Shown here piece after piece: positions 19,875-30,578 of a DNA stretch of 64,000 nucleotides. The DNA is from Takakia lepidozioides (Eukaryota; Streptophyta; Takakiopsida; Takakiales; Takakiaceae): assembly GCA_030704615.1 (NCBI GenBank), contig CM060734.1, positions 58,980,042-59,044,041 of the forward strand, written 5' to 3'. The notes under the pieces are model-generated. The model did no database searches, was not told the origin of the DNA, and saw nothing but the letters and a program-made list of their open reading frames with translations. Positions within the stretch are counted from its first letter, which is position 1, and each line of letters starts with the position of its first letter. Made by a program: the position numbers and the translations under genes.

Positions 19875-22800
19875 ATGGCTTCCTCTGAAGCGGAGTTCTT
19901 CTCAGACGACAAACCAGTGCCGTTCTCCCAGGAAGTCCTTGACAATGGATTTGCAATTGTTCTGGAACATGTCTTGGCTACCCGTTTTCAGCTGCAGAAT
20001 GGCTCCATCTTTTGGAGAAAGAGGTTTACGATCTGAAAGGGAAGTTGGTGAAATATTCTTTCCAAAACCGTGATGAGACGGCTCATATCAGCCAGTGGAG
20101 AGTGCGTCCTGGTCGATACAGAGTACTTGGAGAGCCTCGGCGAAAGTCCCTTGGGTCATATGTGACGCCCGGGACTGCTGCTTCGGTCGTTGAAGACAAG
20201 AGGGAGGTGGTGGTGAAAAAAGAACAGACTTCCTCCACTCCAATCGTTGAGCTTTCGGATTCTTCCGATGATGACATAAGTGAAATTCCAAATCCAGTCC
20301 TTCCTACTGTGGTTGCAGAAGCTGATGAAGAAGAGATTTGTAGTGTCATTCCAAAATTGCGGGCGATGGGAGGAATGGCTGGATTCAAAAGTGAGTTGCG
20401 GGGAATTGATTGGGAATCTTTGAAGCAGGTGCCTGTGAAGTTCTTGCCGGAGACTTTTGATGGCGATATCCTATTCGAGCTGCCTCCTCCTCCGCGAGTT
20501 GGAGGTGTAACAATCATGATGCATGGAATGGACAAGAAACACGACGGGCACCCGTGGTGCAGAACAAAAACATCCAATATTCAGAATGATGACAAGCTTG
20601 TTTTCAGGAGGACAGTTTGCAATGGACACCTTAGGTGTGATAATTTGAATTGCAGACACTTTCTTCAGTCTGGTGTTCATAATCAAAGCGAATGGGAGGG
20701 TCTGGCGGAAAATCCATTTCAGCCTGGGACTGCCCCTCCACCGGCAAACACTTTCGTCTGCAAATTCTGCAAACTTGTGCCATCCTGCTTGGCGCTCTGC
20801 GGAGCAAGAATGTACTATGTTGTCCACCGTTTGAATACAATGACGAGAGCTTGTGTGCATTTTGGATTCCATAACCATCCTGTCTCGAAGGGGGATTACA
20901 GGGAGAGTGTTGAGACAGTATCGAGGTTGATCAAACAGGAGTTCGGGAGAAACCCATCCGCAACAACATCTGCAATTGCTCTTGGCGCAAGCAAGTCCTT
21001 CTTGGAAAGCCATATTTTGAGTGAAGGAGATTCTGTGGGGACTAAACTTGACGGTGCAGCATTGGACCTGGTCATGGATCATTTCTCCACTTTAAGTTCA
21101 CCTAACATTCGGCATCAGATCAATGCATTGAGAATGGGCTCTGGGATCAGAGGCTACATAGACAATATTTTGGAATTGAAACGAGTGAGCAAGTACGATT
21201 ACATCCAGGTCAAGGTGCCATCAAAGTTTTTCTTTTCAAAATGTCGACTGTTGGGGAGGGCAGTGGGGTTAGCCTCGTGAAGCGGATGCAGAAGACTGGG
21301 GACTTGCAGAACTGTTTTCTTATGTTTGATCATGTGAAACGAGTGAAGGATTGGACGACAATGGCTTGTCATGTCTACGATCCAGTGTACCAACGAGTTA
21401 TGACAATTGCAGTTTGTGACATGCAATCCGAGGATACGGAATCCCAGAAGCTCATGTGGAATTCCCTGATACGTGTCATGGGCTGCCATGGGCTGCCATC
21501 TCCAAATTTCGCAGGTTTCATGGCGGATAGTGCTCAAGCAAATTTCAATGCTGTTCGTATTGTCTTCGGATCGGGCGACCCAAAAGTGCCTATGCCAGGA
21601 AGAGAGCGTACATGTCTATTCCATTGGACACAATCTCTGGAAAAACATACAAAGTCGGACATCAAACCAGAGATGCAGACTCAGCACCGTAAATTGTGCA
21701 AAGAGTACAAAGATGCTAGAACAATGAAGGAGGCGGACACTTTGTTCCAGACAATTCGTGCCTGGTGGTTCTCTTCTGGAGCTGCATCACTTGAGAGTAT
21801 GAGAGCATTGGAAGATTGGCTGGCGTTTTGGCACTTCCGGTATAGACAGTGGGGAGCAGCCATGACAATGGTACGAGGCTTCTATTTCATGCTTTATTCA
21901 TACATTTGCTTTCCATATTTTTGACTCATTGCTTTCTTTATGTTGTTTCCTGTGCACTATTCTGAAGTGTGGTTATCCTCTTTGCAGAACATGTCCATTG
22001 AGGAAATGGCGGACATGCCATCTTGCAATTTGGCAGAAACTGTGCACAATGCATGGTTGCAGCAGTCTGGGAAACGAGGTCGGGATTTGTATGTGGCAAC
22101 AACAGATGATTTGATACGTGCCTTGCAACAACAAACCCGATACCGTGATTTCTTACGAGGTGGGGTTGGTGGCAAGGGTCCGGACAAATGGGAGTTGATG
22201 TTGCGTGCTGCAAACAGATCTGGGGATCCAATCAAGATAGCACGGGCGGTGAGCATGTATGCCCAGGGAACGCCACTTGTTTCTAGAGTTCCACATCTTG
22301 AAGGGGAGGAGAGATTCGGCTCCTGTAAGAGGAAATTGAACACTCCACCTGGTTCGGATTCAGATTCCCACAGGGCAGACCGTGATAACTTCTCGAAGCC
22401 TCGTGTTCCCCTGCATGACAGCTCCATGTCCGGAACCTCCATTGTGGAGGAACCTCCAACACGACGGCAAGCTCCAGCATCAAACCGTGCCACTGAAATG
22501 GTGCAGGAGAGAAACAACCCCCTTGATGTGCTTGAGTCCGCATGCCCCGACCACGTTTGGCACATAGAACGCACAAGTGTCGGGTCTCGTGTGAAATGTA
22601 CAGCGATCAGGGCAACTAATTTCGAGAAGTGCACTTCATCTATATCCAGAGGTGGTGCCCGAACTCCTGCTCCAACTTTCACGGGCTTGATGCGTCCATA
22701 CGGTCAACCAAAGCCAAGAACCACAAGTTCTGGTTCTGCGCAGATGATTGTGCCAGATGTGTGCATGGAACTGTGCGTCCTTCCGTAGTGATGAAGCCAT

Positions 22801-23372
22801 CTCCTCCAACCGTTTGGCCCGTGAAGGTGGGAACACATCTCAGCTTTCAGGAGATTGAAATGCTGGAGGAGGCAGGTTTTTCCCTTGCGAGACAACCCCA
22901 ACTCCATGCATGTGCTACTACTTCTGCGTCCTCCCGGGTCCCCCCGGCAAATCCTGACTTGTGGCCAACCAAACGAGATGGAAAGCTCGTTCGGCGTTTC
23001 CCTCCAACCGCTGAACACTTTGGCAAAGTGGAGTCCGCAAGAATGCTCCAAGCTCGTGTCGGAAGCACCACGGAAGTACCCGATCCAGGATATGGTCGGG
23101 TATTCACAATCATCACTTCCACATCTGCTGTTCATGACAGGACCTACGACATCACGGTTTCCAATTTCCCCAATTGCACATGTCCTGATTTTGTGAATAT
23201 GCTATCAACCAGTTTGGGCAAGAGAGGTAAATTCATACCCTGCAAACATTTGTATTTCATATTTTTGAGGAGGATGGTTTGCGATCCCAAACGTGACAAC
23301 TTCATTCACCAGGCCACTATGAGTTTCAACGAGGTCGATACTCTTTTGCAGCGGGATACAACACATGGGTAG
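19875..23372 (+). pseudogene. MULE transposase with SWIM zinc finger, frameshifted
   Basis: The first ATG (19875) opens a short frame that is lost near 20030. The main frame then runs through an acidic segment (LSDSSDDDISE) to a Cys/His module (CNGHLRCDNLNCRHF ... HFGFHNHP) of the WRKY-GCM1/FAR1 kind. A one-base shift near 21238 leads into the DDE region: CFLMFDHVKRV with a candidate first Asp, GFMADSAQANF with the second, CLFHWTQSLEKH, and LEDWLAFWHFRYRQWG with a candidate Glu. An intron (21871-21987) follows, then a serine-rich linker, another frameshift near 22630, and a C-terminal SWIM finger, CTCPDF ... FIPCKHL. The enzyme of this family excises and reinserts its own element. Three frame breaks make this copy inactive. 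Confidence 0.85.
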
Positions 23373-23820
23373 CATGAACTATGTAATGTGGTATGTGGAT
23401 GACCATGATTTGAAATGTGTAATTCACATCAATTCGTCGGCTGTGCAATGATATGGCCTCCAACTATACGGAGTGAGGTCTGAGTGACAACTTTTAGGTA
23501 GTGCACATTTGTCATTGCACCGTTCGAAGTCTACATGTCTTGCTGTCGCTATGCACTACAATCATCTTTTGAAGATGATCATAACTCTCATTGTTATTTG
23601 AGGAGGGAGGAAGTCTTCTCGTGGCAGCCTTTATGGCGCACACTTTGTGAGGATATTTTGTCGTCTTCGTAATTGTAAAAGTGAAACAAGCATTTGTAAT
23701 TGCACAATGTTGGATGCTGCAATTGTAGGCCTCAACGCTCGTCTTGATTCTATTTAGGCAAGATTCCCTGCATTAATTCCACGGTAATAGGACCATCCAC
23801 GGTTATAGGCGGCGCATGTT
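23373..23820. other. 3' flank of the transposase gene
   Basis: AT-rich untranslated sequence between the transposase stop and the right subterminal repeats. No gene or clear structure was seen apart from a short inverted repeat (atcatcttttgaagatgat) near 23561. Confidence 0.4.
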
Positions 23821-24001
23821 AATGCTGACGTGGCAGTTGATGGACAGTGCCACGTCATCATTTACCGCCACATCAGCATGCTGACATGACGCTCACGCCA
23901 CGTCAGCTGGCGCGAGCGTACGCTCACGCCACGTCAGCTGGCGCGAGCGTACGCTCACGCCACGTCACTCCTGCGTGAGCGTACGCTCGCGCGCTCACGT
24001 G
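23821..24001. repeat. Right subterminal repeats and terminal inverted repeat
   Basis: Two exact 31-bp units (23890-23920 and 23921-23951) and a variant third (23952-23983) each contain CGCTCACGCCACGTCA followed by a GCGAGCGTA-type end. They are followed by CGCGCTCACGTG, the complement of the left-end CACGTGAGCGCG. Further TGACGTGG or CCACGTCA motifs lie near 23825 and 23852. This is a GC-rich end that could bind transposase. Confidence 0.75.
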
Positions 24002-24026
24002 CAACGCTCATGCCATTGCGTCGTCG

Positions 24027-24035
24027 GCAGATGAA
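24027..24035. repeat. 9-bp target-site duplication, right
   Basis: GCAGATGAA, matching 12769-12777 exactly; gypsy gag resumes immediately beyond it. Confidence 0.85.
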
Positions 24036-25560
24036 TCCCATGCCTCCCATGTCTCCTCCCTCAGGAGCAGGAGGTGGACCATCCGGCCTTGGAGCCGGTA
24101 CCACCTGAGTTGTGGCCATGGCAGCGAGCATCTGCTCTAGCTGTTGTAGCCGGTTAGCCATGCCTTGGTCACCACCCTGACCTCAGCATCCTTGGCCATG
24201 TTGAGCTTGCCCTTGGCCTGCACCTCATGCCTGGCCACCTCGTCCTCTCTGGGGCTGCTCCACCTCGCCTCCGGCCACCATTGTTCCCTTGGAACTGGCT
24301 TGGGCGCAACTCAGGATGTAAACCATAGCACTGGGCCTCTCCATGCCCATACTTGCCACAATGCCCACACTGCAACTATGCAGGCTGTGCCGGTGCCAAA
24401 CCATTGCCTCCCTCTGGGCAATCCTTCTAGACATGGGGTCCTCCACATGTCCAGCACACCACATCCGCTCGTTGTTGGCTTGCAAATGAAGTCTGAGGTC
24501 CTCTCTGTCCTTCCTTGGGCTTCACCTGAGCTCCCTTGATGCCTTGAGCACGTTGAGGTAGTGGCTGGCTAGGAGCACCACTACCCCGTGGTGCCTCCTT
24601 AGCAAATCCAACCATGACCACTCGTTCCTCCACCATGTTGAGCTCTATCCGCTCTGCCAGCAAAAACACATTTGCTAAGGTGGGTTGGGCCGCTTGTAGA
24701 AGAGTTGCATCCCGCACCCTTCTCCTCAGCTCCTTGTCCAATATCCCATACCAGAATTGGACTGCCTGAGCCTCCGTAACTCCTTGGGTTACATTAATCA
24801 AGCGCCTCATGCGAGTGAAAGCCTCCCTCAAGCTCTCAGTAGGCTTCCTTTGGAACTCTTGCAAGTTCCTCAACTTCTCTGCAGTCCTCACCCCTTGGTA
24901 GTTCCTTCTCAACTCTTCGAAGAACTCCACAACAGGGTTGAAGGCAGGCACCGCCACTGGTGCTGGTGCAGCAGTAGCTTGGGCGACGTAACCTCTGTAC
25001 CACTAGTCCCACTGCTGCTCGTGGAATCTGCCGGTGCAGCTACCGGTATGGCTGCTGCCCTTGTCCCTCTAGTGATGGAGACATAGTTGGATGACCAGTA
25101 CATCCTCCACTCCTTGATCTCAACATCGTGCCCCCGCCTAAACTCATGGTAATCATCCATTGGCGGCCCCTCAAGGTGCTGAAACAACCCCTTCCATGCC
25201 ATGAAAGGCGTAAATAGTTGTGGATTGCGCATTTGCTGCAAGTCACACCCACTATCAAACTCTTGGATAAAATCATCCAACTCAATGGTGCCCACCGCCC
25301 CAGAGTACCTTCGTGGCCCCTTGGTGGCTCCATACATCTCCTCCATTGTGTCCCACAACAATGACAACGAAAAAAATTGCACCGCCGGTGTAAGTCATCC
25401 TGATTCACAATCCGAATCAGAACCTTCCGTAAAAGACACTTGAGGTGAAGGTGGCCTAAACCGCACACCTCGTCTCGTATACCCGCTAGTATCGCTAGTG
25501 CTCGTACCGGCACTTTCCCGAGCAACTAGTGGCATCTCCGTGTTGACAAACTGACACTCA
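24036..25560 (-). pseudogene. Gypsy gag with CCHC zinc knuckle
   Basis: Minus-strand gag of the retrotransposon, starting in the region 25560-25382 (acidic, with one TGA). It continues through FTPFMAWKGLFQHLEGPPMD, a frameshift near 24960, then the capsid-like block FFEELRRNYQGVRTAEKLRN and QRKPTESLREAFTRMRRLI, and QFWYGILDKELRRRVRDATL. Two Cys motifs follow: CWTCGGPH (damaged) and CGHCGKYGHGEAQC, a CCHC zinc knuckle for RNA packaging. A short Q/L-rich segment (MANRLQQLEQMLAAM) follows before the sequence is cut by the MULE target duplication. Gag would form the virus-like particle. The 5' end of the gene is not certain. Confidence 0.8.
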
Positions 25561-27748
25561 ACCGGTCATGAACATGTCTCTAACCCCCTCTCTACAAGGT
25601 AACCGGGTAGAGAACCTGATGCGGCTTATGGTTTGGAATACTAGGTTCCTAACATAGCCTGCACCTGCACCTGCACCCACCGCAGGCACTCCTATGGTTG
25701 GCTGGTCATCACCTCCAACCTCACCACCGGAGAAACAAAGATGGTCTGACTAGTCATCAACCCAGCCTCACCATCGACAACATGCTCTAGGGTTGGATCG
25801 GCGATCAAGCCCGAGTCAACCACCTATAAAATCAAGCGCCCACACAAAACTAGCATGGTGCACAATCAAATATGCAGGTGTGGAGGGGATCTAAACACAA
25901 GAATGAAAACAACAACTCCCCCACACAAAAAATCTCTCCACAGTGTCGCTCCTGCAACCCAGCCCACACCCGGACTGACTCTTGCCTCCACCTACGGAAA
26001 GGTTTCGGCCTACAGAGAAGATGGAAAGCTACGAGGAAGGGAAACTAAAACAATGCCTATCCCCAGCACGCTCTCATCCCAACACCCTCTTTTTTTCTCT
26101 CTTCTCTCACTTGCATGACCATGAGAGCATCCTGTAGACACTCCTCAAACCGCCCTCCACGAGCTCATGAAACTTGGCCTCCAAGGCCCCATGCAAGCCT
26201 CCACAGGGTCCGCCAGTGCCTCCTTACGTCCACCAGCCATTCCTCCGAATGGAACCACCTCAGGAAACCACACCATTCGCTGAAGGTTCAAAAATGGAGC
26301 AAATAGAGGTACATATAGGCCCCAACAACATTATGTCCAAAGGAATTACCTGCAGGCTGGTCTCCCCCATAGTTAAGAATTGGAGTAATCCCCTTTGTTA
26401 AAACGCAACAAGGAGGCAATTCTGACTTTTCTGCCGATCAGCTAGCTCATAACCGTTGTTCTTCAGAGCCCAACCTCCCCATCAAGGTCCCACGAAACGA
26501 GTGAAAAAGGATTTATTTTTATTTTATTTTTTTCACTCTGCTTGTTCGCGGCCTTCCGTGGCTCCAACCGCCACGACTCCTCACGGCCCGCCCTAGGCAC
26601 TCGTTGGCCACAGGCTGCCCAGTGATACCCCGTGGTACCACTCCCACGAGCCTTCACGGCCCGCCATCCCCACGATCTGGTCACCGTGCCCACCCGTTGT
26701 GTCCGCACCACGACTTCCAACGGTCACGGTTAACCATCATGACCTGGGCTCGTGGTATATCATGATACCGCCCCAACGGCCCATCACGGCCACTATTCTC
26801 TGCGTTCCCTGGGAGTTCCCATGCGCTCCCGAGACGTTCCTGGCATTCCCACGCGTTCCCGAGCTCTCCCCGAGCTAGGGTTTGCTCCAGCACCTGCTGC
26901 CGACGAGCTATGGCTTTTGCGGAGCCATCAGCCCCGTCGTCTTGCACTCCTGAGCTCTCACGGCCCACTAGAAGTGCCCCCAACTCAACAAGCAAGCTAT
27001 ATGCTGCCCAACAAGCTCCATTTCTTCATGAAGCTCACAAAAACGAATCTGAAAATACACACCTTTACAAACTTGGTGCACCTGCAGTTCTACTGCACAT
27101 TCCCTGGCTCTAGGACGCCTCGTTGCTGCCCTTCCAACCCCGCTCTTGCCACTCCAAGAGCCCTTACACTGCTGAGTTTCAGATTGAAACTCCAACTCAA
27201 CACATGCTTCACAAGTGCACTGCTTTGCACACAAGAGGGACCAGCCCCCTCTCTTCACTCATACCTCTTCATGAGCTTGGAGCTGAAGCTCCCAACGGGC
27301 TGCGATGCATCCCCTCGCAGCTCCACCATTCAGCTGCTCCTCATCTACCCGCAACAACTAGTTTCGGGCAGAAATACCTGGAGCTCATCATGTCATCTCC
27401 AACCTGCAACAAGCTAGATGTCCATGCGCAGCCCACATTTCTGCAGCTCCTTAACTCGGCCTGCAGCTGAAGAAGACGACCACTTGTTCGCCCACTCGTG
27501 GCCAGCATCTCCTCCGCTTCACACTAGTTGCCATAGCGTTGAGCTATGCAACGTCGCTCTTCAACATAGGCTACCCGCCTCTCTATCCATTGCAAACCTG
27601 CAACCTGTTCTCATTTGCACTCTATCCACTTTGGATAGGCTCATGCACGGATCCCTGCACTCTAGGCCGAACCGCTTCTCATGAAAACACAAGTACTACA
27701 AAACAACTCGAACCTGGCACTCATAGACTCGAGCTCATTTTTCTCGAG
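25561..27748. other. Gypsy 5' region or unassigned repeat sequence
   Basis: Cytosine-rich sequence upstream of gag. No ORF with a recognisable domain was found on either strand. A TATA-like CCTATAAAATC lies near 25822 and a T-rich run near 26515-26535. A second copy of the 185-bp repeat, expected if this were the 5' end of the gypsy element, was not found. Confidence 0.4.
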
Positions 27749-28065
27749 TGATAGGGAAAAGAATGATACAAGCATATAAGCTCTCTCAAACTCACACACT
27801 TGCACATGAAAATATCACTCATATATTAAGTCGAGCCAAGTGCACCCCACGCCATGGGGAATCCACACTACGGCACCATAGCTAGACGCGGTGAGGCTCA
27901 ACTTGAGAAAGATGAGCCCACCACGATCTACCATGAAGATAACAACGCCAAGTGCCCAAACATGTATTGGCCCCTGGATTGACACTTGGATCAATCCCAA
28001 ATGTCAATATATAAAAGCTAGCTATTTCCTAGCTAACTTCACATTAGTGGTAAAATAACTTGACA
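27749..28065. repeat. 317-bp LTR-like repeat, right copy
   Basis: TGATAGGG ... TTGACA, the partner of 7122-7438 at about 95-96% identity by eye. It ends one base before the right CTTAAA target copy. Confidence 0.75.
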
Positions 28066-28066
28066 G

Positions 28067-28072
28067 CTTAAA
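28067..28072. repeat. Target-site duplication CTTAAA, right
   Basis: Pairs with 6924-6929. On the minus strand it supplies the Phe-Lys codons of the interrupted ParB-like exon. Confidence 0.6.
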
Positions 28073-30578
28073 CTGGGCCTTGTTGATTTCGTACTTATAT
28101 TTGATGGCGGTCCACTCCAACTTTGTGTATGGATGTCAGTTGTCCTTCGTCGGCTCCTTAAATCCAAAACCGACCATGATATCATCAATAATGTGCCTCC
28201 TCAACTTCTTGTACTTGCAATAATCCTCTAGACTCATAACATCGGGGTCAGGCCCAGTGTATGGATGACGCATCGACTCTTTGTTTTTGAGTAACATATG
28301 GGCAACCTTCCAAATCTGGCTGTCGTCCAAACCCTGCAGTCGAGCAATGCTAGATTTTTTGAGCGTTGGCTGCTCTTTCATGGGGATATTCCCTTTGGGG
28401 TCAATGAGATCGCCCTTCTCCCATTTCATGAACACTCTTGTCTAGCAATTCCAGGTCCGATCGGAGGTGAACACAAGTGGCATTGCCTCTTTGTTGTTTT
28501 TCACATCCAGAATGGTTTGAGCTCCGACCATGAAATCCTGCACATACCTGCAAGTGTAGTTAACTACCACGGGAGGTCTCCCTTGCTAACTTTCACATTC
28601 AGCCAGCACTTCCGGCTGACTTCCAGCTAACTCCAGCACTTCAAACACTTTCAGCTAACTTCTACAAACACCTTCAACTGATGATTTAAACCAACCAAGA
28701 GGATGTTGACAATTGGTCATTCTTTCTGGAGTGTCTCCTACTTTGTATTGCGGTGCTTCTCCATTTCCTCTTTCTGTTTCTGGTGACATTCTCGACCTAG
28801 AACAGAGTCAAACCTGTGTACAGAAACACTTAAGTAACCAAGAGACAATCATATCATGAAGCATCATCCCCAACTTGAAATCTTGATGGTGCGTGGATCT
28901 CTTCCAGATCGAGAATGTCACAAGATTGGAGAAAGAGAGAAGCACCGCAAAACAAAGCAGAACACATCCCAGATGACCTCAACAGGAGAAAAGTTGTTGG
29001 GACAACGAATGTGGTTGCTGCTGTGTGGGCGATGAAATTGGATTTCGATCGACTATAATGTAGACATCCACTGCATCGCTGCAGTGATAGATGAATGGAA
29101 AGAAAGGACGGGAGACCTCCGGTGGTCAGACTCACCTTCCACTGCTGAGTCTCGACCCGACGATGCTCATCATATTTCTGGGGCCGCTCCTTGTAATTGT
29201 AATGTTTTCTGCAGTGACGGTCCTTCTCATAGAAAGACGGTTCGTAAAGATTCTCCTTGTTGGGCTTGTTCAGAACCTTGGGGATAGTCACCAGTCGAAG
29301 CTCATCCGTCGAGTACACTATCATAGTAGGCCATGTATGTAGCGATTTATCAGGACATCATTACTCAGTGTCGGATCCTCCAAGAGCTCTTGCAATCATC
29401 ACAGTTCAGTTGATTAGCAGTAGAAGAGAGACAATCGAAAATGGACAGTGGACAAATACATGGTCAAATAGTAAGTAGAATTTCTCGAAGGTGAGTCAGC
29501 ACGGGAGACCTCCCTTGACCTGGGCTGCCATCAATGTATGTTGGCCTCCGATAATAAAATATGTCGCCTTCTGCAGTTCGCGCTCATTGACGGGCTTCCT
29601 GCTCCACACCTTCGTGGGATCGGTCTTGTGTCGTGGAATCAAGTAAACATGCATTTTTTAGTCAATTAGGTTGTATGCAACTAGCCTTGATTTAATCTCC
29701 AGCTTGTGCTTCTCACAAAGTGGTCGATAAACCATATGCTATGGGGCCAGAAAACAGTGGTTGATGTCCACTTCCTGGACGTATTCAAATCCAAACGGGA
29801 ATATATCCTGGTATTGCTCGATGAGAGTCGTCTCGACCTTCTTTGCCTCATCCAGGTCAAAAATCTCGTCAGTCTTCAGGCGCCTCTTTTCTTGGCTATT
29901 CACTATATCGATGGTCTTTCGTCGTTTTCTTCCCCCCTCTTCTTCGTCATCATCTTCATTTCCTTCTTTTGGCTTTCTAGTTTTTTTCAGTTTCTTCTTC
30001 ATGTCCTCCAACTGCTTTTGCTCCGATTGGAGTCGCTGTACCCCCAATTGTTGTCTCTCCTTGGCATTATTGTATAGAATTCCGTCAAGGTATTCCCAGC
30101 TCTTGAGGATTTCCATCTCCAGGTCGTCTTCGACAACAGGGACCCTGAATCCCATCCGAATCGCGAATCCCATCAGATCACTACTCAGACTCATGGCATC
30201 CACAGAGAACCCAAATACCATCTCCCCTTTCCTGGCATTCTCACGGATGAACACAGCAAGGGTAACCCTGTTATCCCTCACGGAGTCCTCCGTTTCAATT
30301 CCCAACACATCACAACACAAAAGTGTTTTCTTTTCCGCACCAATCTGGTAACGGAAGATGGCTTTCTCTGGGTTCGGGGAGTCAGCAACATCGATACCCC
30401 GGTAGTCAATACTCCTCTTTAGCTCGTAAAAACCATCATGCATTATTGTGAATCCTTCAACGTGTGGATATATGAAAGAACCGGCAATTTCGGCGCTCAT
30501 CATTGCGACTGATTCCTTCGGAATCTTTAGTCTGGCAGTATAATCAACGAAAGAACAACCCGTTAATATAAACACCAA
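28073..30578 (-). pseudogene. ParB-like gene of the outer locus, 5' part
   Basis: Minus-strand exons at about 30578-29520, 29330-29136 and 28547-28073, continuing at 6929. The first has an unrecognised amino-terminal domain, then a charged coiled-coil-like segment with a basic cluster (GGRKRRKT). After two in-frame stops (TAG 29739, TAA near 29655) comes a ParB-like module: VYRPLCEKHKLEIK, MHVYLIPRHK, ELQKATYFIIGGQHTLMAAQ. The GGQHTLMAA box matches the ParB/Srx motif near residue 240 of the MULE-borne protein. The second and third exons are basic and domain-free; the third has a TAG near 28440 and a TGA near 28138. P2 palindromes lie within about 20 bases of three of its splice sites. The methyltransferase-like part expected downstream is instead found inverted at 4345-5017. 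Confidence 0.65.

Larger units (their letters stand above)
12778..24026. mobile_element. Mutator-like (MULE) transposon carrying a ParB-methyltransferase gene
   Basis: An 11,249-bp element bounded by the exact duplication GCAGATGAA and inserted between gag and pol of the gypsy element. Its ends form degenerate terminal inverted repeats: after about 22-25 bases both read CACGTGAGCGCG inward, with TGGCRTGAGC just outside. Both ends carry clustered CCACGTCA repeats. It encodes a MULE transposase with a SWIM zinc finger (19875-23372, plus) and, divergently, a 10-exon ParB/methyltransferase gene (13578-19020, minus). The transposase is frameshifted, so movement now would need a partner. Superfamily assignment rests on the 9-bp duplication and the transposase together. 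Confidence 0.88.
6930..28066 (-). mobile_element. Composite Ty3/gypsy insertion with nested MULE
   Basis: A 21-kb insertion into the ParB-like gene of the outer locus. The retrotransposon reads on the minus strand: gag (25.56-24.04 kb), linker (12.77-10.85 kb), reverse transcriptase, RNase H, integrase and a PHD finger (10.85-7.89 kb), then a polypurine-like tract. Between gag and pol it is interrupted by the DNA transposon 12778-24026, and an antisense DNMT3-like gene sits at 11348-12055. Gag and pol carry frameshifts and stops, so it is not autonomous now. Its two ends carry different terminal repeats (185-bp type at the left, 317-bp type at the right), so it is not a simple two-LTR element. 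Confidence 0.8.

Noticed and set aside
20083-21082. Long minus-strand frames opposite the transposase (164 and 203 codons)
   Set aside because: They are antisense shadows of the transposase frame, which has recognisable zinc-binding and DDE blocks.
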